Source of the DNA: Incurvaria masculella
Taxonomy: Eukaryota; Arthropoda; Insecta; Lepidoptera; Incurvariidae
Assembly (NCBI GenBank): GCA_946894095.1
Contig: OX335660.1
Span: 11,723,001-11,787,000 of the forward strand
Length of the DNA: 64,000 bases
Direction: 5' to 3'
Shown: in pieces, positions 57,638 through 64,000 of the stretch
Layout: each line of letters starts with the position of its first letter
Numbering within the stretch: the first letter of the stretch is position 1
Made by a program: the position numbers and the translations under genes
The notes under the pieces: model-generated
The model's database searches: none
What the model was told of the DNA's origin: nothing
Seen by the model: the letters and a program-made list of their open reading frames with translations, nothing else

Positions 57638-58018
57638 TGTCTCAATAGCCCAGTGGCGCGACACTTCGGCGATCGCTCTCCGAAGTTAGGCAACGCTGGG
57701 TCCGGTCTGGTCTTGGATGGGTGACCATTCGACCGTTGAGAGAGGCTGGCCGTGGTTCGGATTCCACGCTAAACTGTAGTTCCCCTTCCTTACTTACTAG
57801 GTGGTAGGGTTAATGCCGCCCGGGTTGGTACCATCGCATTGGATGAACGATGGTCGAAGCGGCAATGAAAATTGTCCGTGTTTTCCATCCAGTTCAATGT
57901 AGCCGTGCAATATAAGGAAGGTCCTGGCATGGTACCTAGTTCCCATGTGGTGTGTTAGGCTAATACCATGACAGAAGGTGTGGTATTAGCCATCCATGTC
58001 CAGTCACATAAAAAAAAA
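57638..58018 (+). mobile_element. SINE family A, full-length, with 5S-rRNA-like head
   Basis: The head (57638-57745) contains CCGAAGTTAGGCAACGCTGG then GTCCGGTCTGG and CTTGGATGGGTGACC, which correspond in order to the internal promoter region of 5S rRNA (CCGAAATTAAGCA, CGGGCCCGG-like and ACTTGGATGGGTGACC in eukaryotic 5S). It is joined to the standard family A body (GTTCGGATTCCACGCTAAAC to CCATCCATGTCCAGTCACAT) and an A-run. This is a 5S-headed (SINE3-type) member of a family whose other copies carry tRNA-like heads. Confidence 0.8.
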
Positions 58019-58055
58019 CGTGTGAATATGACTCCATAACACCGATTTTCATTCA

Positions 58056-58364
58056 TTTTTAGGGTTCCGTACCAAAAGGGTGAAAACGGAACCCTATTAC
58101 TAAGCCTCCGCTGTCCGTCCGTCCGTCCGTCCTTCCGTCCGTCCGTCTGTCACAGGGCTGTATCTCATGAACCGTAACAGGTAGGAAGCTGAAATTTTCA
58201 CAGATTATATATTTATTTTGCCGCTATAACAACAAATAGGTAATATTATAAAATAATAATAATTAAAGGGGGCCCCATACAAAAAACGTGTTTTTTTTTT
58301 GTAAATCTTGTGCGATGGTACGGAACCCTTCGTGTGCGAGTCCGACTCGCACTTGGCCGGTTTT
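58056..58364 (-). repeat. GACG-microsatellite element, full copy
   Basis: TTTTTAGGGTTCCGTACCAA, six or so CCGT units interrupted by CCTT, the core, and CACTTGGCCGGTTTT at the right. It starts 37 bp after the SINE A-run. Confidence 0.85.
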
Positions 58365-59989
58365 ACGTGTGTTTAAGTGGGTCCCTGGATTGTTTATATT
58401 CAAAATGAAAGTTTCCGTAGGCATAAAATATGTCCAAAACTAAATTGACCCGAGATGAAATATATAATTTTTTTCATATATATTCATATATGAAATAAGG
58501 ACGTCTGAGTGAATAAATGAGACTTATTTTGCAAACAATGTTATTCTTAAACGACCTCTATGTGAACTGATGATCTCTTGTGATTCGTTACTTAATATTG
58601 TTTGCAGACAATACATAACATGCCAGATGTAATGTTTGTCTAAGCAATGAGAACGGATGGGTCATGCCGTGTCGAGTACGGTACAAGGCCAGTTCTGGTA
58701 CCGTGCCATAACATCTCACTAATTGCATTAAATGACCTCGTGTCATTAACGCATTGGCTTCATATTGGCTTCAAAGATGCGGTGTCAGAAGTAGCACTCG
58801 ATTTGCAATGGTATGATAAGTATTCTTTAAATTCAAATACAAATATTTTTTTCAGAAACTTACTCGTGATGTCCTTATCCCGGCAACTTGATAAGGTAGA
58901 CATTTTAGAAATAATAAATAAATCGAGCGTCACTATTTTTGATATACATCTGATCACACAGCCTTACTAATAAACATTTACACCGTCGCAATTCCTTAGT
59001 TATTCCTAGCTGTCAAAAAATACTACTAATAATGGTGGTGTAAGCTGGTCCTCTGCTAAGCCATGGAATAGATTATTGCATAATGTATGAAGATTTATTT
59101 TGCCTTTACTCTAGGTTGGATAGCGACTGAAAAAAATGGCTTCATCAAACCAAACAGCTGTTGATATTTTGACAAATTTTTCACACCTGAAATAACTGCC
59201 AAATTCTCGGCCAAATTACTTGAAGTGCCCATAATGATGTTCAAAAAGTCCTTATCTCTACACAAAAAAAATACTGATTGTAAGCAAGAACACTAAATAG
59301 AGTGTTTGAGCACTTTTGAACGCAACCAAAATGACATTGGTCTTGACAATCAAATGCGGAACCCACATTTTAGGCGCCGGTATTCCAGTGATCCGAGATC
59401 GATTGGCATGCAAGTATACGCCAGTGAGCAAAATTGTTGGTGTATCGCTAGGTTCTTAGGTAGTATTCTAGGTTTTTAGGAATAAATCACTTTTTGGCTC
59501 ATACCATCGTAACTATTCCGAGATAAAGTGGTGGAATTAGAATTATTTATTAGTAAGGCTGACAGTGTATACTGCTCCATATACGGCCAGAACATGACTC
59601 AGCTCTTAGAGAGTGGCCGAATGGTGAAATAATTGTATCAATCAATCATTCAATCATTTCTTCGAACCCACTGAACCGTATGCCTCCAGCAATACGTGCG
59701 TTTCGTGATTACGTCTAGCTCGTCCGGTTCTTATCGTCTCACTCTTCAGTCTCCTTGTCTATGCTGAAGTGGAGAGTGACAAGTCATGAAGGAGTGGTAG
59801 ATGTATACGACACGGTCGACGTGTGGGCTTTGATAACGATAAACAATGTGTTTGGTGAGAGCAAACAAGAGCCAATATCCAAGGGATATGCGAAATAAAG
59901 CTAATCATTTGCAAGAGCACTTTAGGGATTCATTGTTTATTTTGAGAATAATTTGAGAAATTATTGAACAATAACAATATTTTTATTAA
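58365..59989. other. Intronic; one unassigned 107-codon frame
   Basis: The plus frame 58647-58970 has fairly balanced composition (segment RQLDKVDILEIINKSSVTIF) but no family is recognised and no splice context supports it. Confidence 0.3.
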
Positions 59990-60230
59990 TGTTAGTTTCA
60001 TCAACATCTACATTTGAAGCATTGAAGCCGATAATTGTCGGGATAGCTCAGTTGGTTAGAGCAGTGGACATGTAATCCAAAGGTCGCAGGTTCTAATTCT
60101 GCTTCCGACGAATCTCACAACCGATACTTTTTCAGATTATTTACAAAATCTGATTACAATGCTTGAAAAGTAGATGTCGCTGAAACTCAAATGAATGAGA
60201 TAACGGTAATGTCGTATCCATTAAAAACAT
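59990..60230. mobile_element. Inverted-repeat element carrying a tRNA-like module
   Basis: CAACATCTACATTTGAAGCA then TTGAAGCCGATAATT at the left and AATCTGATTACAATGCTTGA then AAAGTAGATGTCGCTG at the right are inverted. Relatives at 27.25 kb and 57.0 kb share the ends and flank (GGTAATGTCGTATCCATTAA). The tRNA-like module lies inside. Confidence 0.65.
60037..60109 (+). tRNA. tRNA-like sequence, probably pseudo (Thr-TGT-like)
   Basis: Seventy-three nucleotides fold as a cloverleaf. The acceptor GTCGGGA/TTCCGAC pairs 7 of 7 (one G-T), the D-arm is GCTC-AGTTGGTTA-GAGC, the anticodon stem GTGGA/TCCAA pairs 4 of 5, and the T-arm GCAGG-TTCTAAT-TCTGC pairs 5 of 5 with one wobble. The anticodon loop reads CATGTAA, placing TGT in anticodon position, but the universal T33 is A and the T-loop has TTCTAAT instead of TTCGAAT. 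With its location inside a repeated inverted-repeat element, it is best read as a mobile tRNA-derived module rather than a working tRNA gene. Confidence 0.6.
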
Positions 60231-60548
60231 AAAATTATCGATATTTTTATTTAATTTCAGAGTATTAACATTTCGTTTTAGTTCCTCTTTCCCAAAACTA
60301 GTTGGACTGTATAATGAGAAAGAGGTAGCGCTGCACAAATATATAATCGGTTCTACAAAAATAATCTATAAATGATTAATGATCATTAATTAAAATGAGG
60401 ATCGATGAGGGCGAGTGAGGGTGAGTGAGTGTGTGTAAGAGTGCGGGTGAGTAAAGTTGTGTGGGGATGTATGTAGCACGAAAACGTATGATTGTGGTAT
60501 GGTGTGAAGAGAAATAATAAAAGTATAATGGTATACGTAGATACTCTT

Positions 60549-61182
60549 CTGCATGCTTTTATACAGGATGATAACGGAGGTATAGTCCAAAATGTATATG
60601 TAAAATGTAAATGTATATAGGTATAGTCTAATTTATGAAGACTCAAGAACAATTTTCCTCCCCATACAATTTTTAAATACTACACATACAATGTATGGGG
60701 AGGACAAATTTTTAGGGTTTCGTACCCAAAGGGTGAAAACTGAACCCTATTACTGAGCCTCCGCTGTCCGTCCGTCCGTCCGTCCGTCCGTCCGTCCGTC
60801 CGTCCGTCCGTCCGTCCGTCCGTCCGTCCGTCCGTCCGTTTGTCCGTCTGTCACAGGGCTGTATCTCATGAACCGTAATAGGTAGGCAGCTGAAATTTTC
60901 ACAGAGTGTGTATTTATTTTGCCGCTATAACAACAAATACGTAAAATAAAAAAATAATAAAAAATAAAGGGGGGTCCCATATAAAAACCGTGATTTTTTG
61001 TGTTAAATCTTGAACGATGGTACGGAATCCTTCGTGTGCGACTCCGACTCGCACTTGGCCGGTTTTTTTAAGTCGTAGGTACAACAAAAAGTAACGAACC
61101 TTTTTTACTCCAAATATGTCAAGGAATAAGTGGTTAACGTTTGGACCATACCTGCGCTAACATCCTGCATAAAAGAATAGGC
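60549..61182. mobile_element. Composite: outer inverted repeats around a hairpin and a GACG element
   Basis: Outer ends are TTTTATACAGGATGATAACG then GAGGTATAGTCCAAA (60557-60591) and TTTGGACCATACCTGCGCTA then ACATCCTGCATAAAA (61140-61174). Inside are a hairpin, TCCTCCCCATACA against TGTATGGGGAGGA (60657-60703), and a full minus-strand GACG element (60709-61069) with the longest array in the window, about 17 CCGT units. A single outer end also occurs at about 39477-39510. Confidence 0.7.
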
Positions 61183-61535
61183 TTTCAGTTTGGTAATAAT
61201 TTATGTTACAGAACATTTGGAAATACTTAGTAGGTACCCACTGTTAAGTACCCACCACCCGTGAGGCGACGTAGGTATGCTTTTAGAATAATGGAAAATG
61301 TCGTTATCATGCGCTATATCTTAACCACATCATATTCCCCCGGCAGAGCAACCAAGTATTTATTTTTACCTGTATACTTTAGGTTTTTCGTGAACATTGA
61401 AATTAAAATGCTTAATAAAAAACAATTCGATAAATATTAAGGAACACAAGTACAAAGTACTATCGGTATTATCCACTTTATGGCCGTAAATATTGTCATA
61501 GGATACGACATGAGCTGAATCTGATCTGTCGACAC
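61183..61535. other. Intronic, nothing recognised
   Basis: No supported feature. Confidence 0.35.
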
Positions 61536-61700
61536 TTAGCCCCGATTGCACGAAGAGACAGCTGAGTTAATCAATGTTCTAACACGTCACTTTTGGTGAA
61601 CCGCATAGAGTTCCTTCCGTACTGTCCACACAAAGTGACGTGTTTAATCATACTTTGACGTTGATTTTGATTTTTTGTCCTTTCGTGCACTCGGCCCTTA
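61536..61700. mobile_element. TAAGGGCC MITE (copy 3), 40 bp before the glutaredoxin exon
   Basis: Minus-sense copy of the MITE at 36492 and 39886: TTAGCCCCGATTGCACGAAG at the left and TTTCGTGCACTCGGCCCTTA at the right, with the ACACGTCACTTTTGGTGAAC arm inside. It ends 40 bp before the splice acceptor, so it may contribute to or crowd the branch-point region. Confidence 0.8.
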
Positions 61701-61740
61701 ATCTCGTAGAAACTAATAATATATATATTCTCTTTTGCAG

Positions 61741-61974
61741 AGCTACAGAGAGAAGGATGCCGGCAAAGTGGTCCTGTACACCACGACGATGGGAATCGTG
61801 CGGGCGACCTACCAGCGCTGTGCCGTCGTCAAGAAGATCCTGCGCAACTTGCTGGTCAAGTACGAGGAGCGCGACGTGTTCATGAGCTGCGAGTACCAGG
61901 ACGAGATCCGGGAGAGGCTGCGTGACGACTTCGTGCAGCTGCCTCAGTTGTTCGTGGACGGCCATCATGTCGGA
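61741..61974 (+). CDS. GRXCR1-like protein, glutaredoxin-core exon
   Basis: Seventy-eight codons, phase 0 at both ends, between the acceptor CTCTTTTGCAG (61740) and the donor GGA then GTGAGT (61975). It begins SYREKDAGKVVLYTTTMG and ends in a segment with QLPQLFVDGHHVG. The first half is the beta-strand and active-site loop of a glutaredoxin fold, with the usual CPYC replaced by TTTMG, as in the GRXCR family, so classical dithiol chemistry is not expected. The Cys in QRCAVVKK sits in the following helix. LPQLF supplies the cis-proline strand motif. The remaining helix (usually beginning DAE or GAE) and the Cys-rich zinc-binding tail must lie downstream, outside the window. The exon is GC-rich against AT-rich flanks and continues in order from the exon ending at 21434. 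Confidence 0.9.
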
Positions 61975-62669
61975 GTGAGTGGACATGTCAGACAATACGA
62001 TTATGTAGCAATATTTCGTCAAGTACATGGAGCGGGATGTATTCGTGAGCTGCGAGTACCAGGACGAGATCCGGGAGAGGCTGCGGGATGACTTCGTGCA
62101 GCTGCCTCAGCTATTCGTGGACGGTCATCATGTCGGGGTGAGTAGACATGTTAGGCAATAACATTATGTAGCAATCTTTCCTCAAGTACGAGGAGCGCGA
62201 CGTGTTCATGAGCAGCGAGTACCAGGAGGAGATCCAGGAGAGACTGCGTGAAGACTTTGTGCAGTTACCTTAGCTGTTCGTGGACGGGCAAGATGTTGGG
62301 TTGAGTGGACATGTTAGACACTAAGATTATGCAGTTACTGACCCTTAAGTACGAGAAGGGCGATATGTTCATGAGCTGCGAGTCCTAGGACGAGATCCGG
62401 GAGAGGCTGCATGACGACTTCGTGCAGTTACCTCAGCTGTTCGTGGACGGGCATCGTGTCGGGGTGAGTGGACATGTTAGACAATAAGATTATGCACCAA
62501 TCATTCGTCAAGTACAAGGAGCGTGACGTGTTCATTAGCTGCGAGTACCAGAACGAGATCCGGGAGAGGCTGCGTGACGACTTCGTGCAGTCAACTCAGC
62601 TGTTCGTGGACGGGCATCATTTTGGAATGAGTGGCCATGTTAGACAATAAGATTATGAACCATTCGTTC
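61855..62669 (+). repeat. Five-unit 163-bp tandem array: exon 3' half plus donor and intron start
   Basis: Unit starts are 61855 (inside the real exon), 62018, 62181, 62344 and 62507, spaced exactly 163, 163, 163 and 163 bp. Each unit is GTCAAGTAC..., the last 40 codons of the exon (KY.ERDVF to VDGHHVG), the donor, and about 43 bp of intron with GTGGACATGTTAGACAATAA and GATTATG. The spacing is fully conserved, so the decay is by point substitution. Confidence 0.9.
62018..62669 (+). pseudogene. Four partial glutaredoxin-exon copies, progressively broken
   Basis: Copy 1 (62018-62137 coding part) is open throughout and keeps the donor GGG-GTGAGT. Copy 2 (62181) has an in-frame TAG in place of the Gln codon in LPQL, and its donor is TTGAGT. 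Copy 3 (62344) has TAG after GAGTCC but keeps GTGAGT. Copy 4 (62507) is open but its donor is ATGAGT. All lack the exon's first half (acceptor, active-site loop). The phrase TTTCGTCAAG before copy 1 offers at best a weak acceptor, which would give a phase-0 exon of 38 codons (62024-62137). Most likely these are non-functional, but copy 1 and its donor cannot be excluded. Confidence 0.8.
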
Positions 62670-63580
62670 GCTTGAAATGTTAACATATAAGCTAGTTAAA
62701 CTTAAAGTAAAAACTTAATCATGCTTGTATGTTCCTGTATACGTATCCTCTAACGCATTAAGTGCTAAATCATACTTCAATGGATAGAAGTAGCACATGT
62801 TCCTACACAAAACTCAGTAGCTAAAGTCCTCAAAACAAGAGATTCCAACTTTTTTGGGAACTGAGAGACATGTTCTGCGTCGCCTGCATATATATCTTTC
62901 AGTCAGTCAGTCAGCGTGTTCGCGTCCACCGCTGGACATACGCCTATATCTACAGGATATTGATTTTTTTTTAATGTGTCCTTTAAAAAAAAATCAATGT
63001 CCACAATCATATTTCCAGTCATTTTAGTTCAACCGCTAAATCATCATAATGAATTTTACATTCGTTCTTTTAGGATTTTTAAGTATGTACTTGCGTAGAA
63101 ACCGCGTGCTGTAAAATGCTCAGTTTCACGGCTTCAGGCGAGCGATGCGAGGGAACAAATTAAAAAGTTTTTACCGCACCTTTAGCTCGTTTCAACTGAA
63201 GTAATAAATATACCAGGAAATGAAAGAAGATATTTAACGAGGGCTGCTTCCAATTTAAGCTTGGACTTTATTCCGACGGTATAGAGTGCTGTTTAGATTG
63301 AATGCCATTTGTGTTTTGGTCAAATGAATTTGTTCCTTTTTTCCGGTCCATAAAGTCTAGAATTGCTAAGCTTCTCAATACCATGGATTTCCATAATCAC
63401 ACGTAGGGATAACTCGTGTCACACTTAGTGTCCACGCGTGGGTCGTGAAGCGTTTTATTATGAGCTTTCAGTCGGTTCATGCTCGCATTCATGGCGTATA
63501 CTGTATGCCTTATTTCGCGTTTGTTGTGGACGAGAGTTGTGGCGGGGAGAGAACCGAATGAAAGCGCACCTATTTAAGCT
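62670..63580. other. Intronic after the array; small repeat scraps
   Basis: About 62895-62940 (CAGTCAGTCAGTCAGCGTGT then TCGCGTCCACCGCTGGACAT) resembles a common lepidopteran LINE/SINE 3' phrase. 62957-62998 is a hairpin of ATTGATTTTTTTTTAA type. The next GRXCR exon (helix after VDGHHVG) is not seen. Confidence 0.4.
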
Positions 63581-63735
63581 GTTTTTAGGGTTCCGTACCC
63601 AAGGGGTACCAAACGAAACCCATTACTAAGCTTACGCTGCCCGTCCATCCGTCCGTCTGTCACAGGGCTGTATCTCATGAACCGTTATAGGTCGACAGCT
63701 GAAATTTTCACAGAGTGTGTATTTCTGTTACCGCT
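63581..63735 (-). repeat. GACG-microsatellite element, partial
   Basis: TTTTTAGGGTTCCGTACCCA, a short CCATCCGTCCGTC array, CACAGGGCTGTATCTCATGA then ACCG, and TTTTCACAGAGTGTGTATTT, then homology stops near 63735. The other end is missing. Confidence 0.8.
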
Positions 63736-64000
63736 TTAACAAAAACAAAATTAATAGTAATAGTACGTAGTCCACCAAACAAGAAACTCGTTTCTTTGAG
63801 AATGAGAATTAATCATTACCACCTAAATGGCTCGACCGATTTAGATTAAAAATTGTGTCATTGGATGGTTTAGATTCACAGTTAGATCTGATAGGTGATG
63901 CTTTTGTCAAGATCCAAAAATCCCAAGGGAACCTCAGCTAATAATCTTCTAAAAGCATCAAAATGAAAACATTCAGAACAGACAAAACAAACTGAAACAA
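63736..64000. other. Nothing recognised to window end
   Basis: AT-rich sequence without supported feature. Confidence 0.4.

Larger units (their letters stand above)
21435..61740 (+). other. Giant intron (~40.3 kb) of the GRXCR1-like gene
   Basis: Phase-0 intron with donor GTCAGT at 21435 and acceptor TATATTCTCTTTTGCAG ending at 61740. The exon ends match functionally: the upstream exon closes with QIQTTTK and the downstream exon opens with SYREKDAGKVV, the continuous order expected in this family. The intron is filled with transposon-derived repeats, listed separately. It is possible that a small exon was missed, but the phases and protein order do not require one. Confidence 0.75.

Noticed and set aside
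58647..58970. 107-codon plus frame as a gene
   Set aside because: Balanced composition but no family recognised, no splice sites or neighbouring exons; kept only as an unassigned frame.
61640..61885. 81-codon frame overlapping the glutaredoxin exon in another register, and the 126-codon antisense frame at 61648-62028
   Set aside because: Shadow frames of the GC-rich exon; the phase-0 reading with splice sites and family motifs is decisive.
61975..62091. Read-through of the glutaredoxin exon into the following sequence as continuous protein
   Set aside because: Codons after the GTGAGT donor leave the family pattern and enter copy 1 in the wrong register before a stop; splicing at 61974 is the better reading.

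Overview
This is an AT-rich insect nuclear window, most likely from a moth or butterfly. Evidence for this is the lepidopteran-style interspersed repeats with GACG microsatellites, a mariner element, TTAA-flanked MITEs, LINE and SINE debris, and split genes with GT-AG introns. There is no operon structure and there are no long uninterrupted coding runs except one. Species cannot be fixed from the sequence.

The one host gene I can defend lies on the + strand. It is a glutaredoxin domain-containing cysteine-rich protein (GRXCR1-like; Drosophila relatives CG12206 and CG31559). A large internal exon (19765-21434) encodes a long, probably disordered, Ser/Pro-rich N-terminal region. A second exon (61741-61974) encodes the glutaredoxin-like core. 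The two exons join in phase 0 across an intron of about 40.3 kb (21435-61740). The 5' exons and the final exon(s), with the end of the fold and the Cys-rich tail, are not visible. Directly behind the second exon, its 3' half plus donor site is repeated four more times in a 163-bp tandem array (61855-62669). These copies are decaying to different degrees, which I consider the most interesting feature of the window.

Layout: 1-3990 is a nested palindromic repeat block containing an inverted repeat with arms of about 1.4 kb. 4.1-19.7 kb is probably upstream intron or intergenic DNA with MITEs, SINEs, LINE debris and a few GC-rich islands. 19.8-21.4 kb is the large exon. 21.4-61.7 kb is the giant intron, holding a mariner copy with one nonsense codon, two copies of a TTAA MITE, several TAAGGGCC MITEs, a cluster of TGACGTCA-bearing foldbacks, three LINE reverse-transcriptase remnants, a SINE family whose copies carry either tRNA-like or 5S-rRNA-like heads, a tRNA-like module inside an inverted-repeat element, and a possible antisense terminal exon near 46.4 kb. 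61.7-62.7 kb is the glutaredoxin exon and its array; the rest is repeat-poor sequence ending in one more GACG element.

Most short open frames here come from repeats. In particular the SINE antisense strand and the GACG elements repeatedly give similar 60-90-codon frames, which are not genes.
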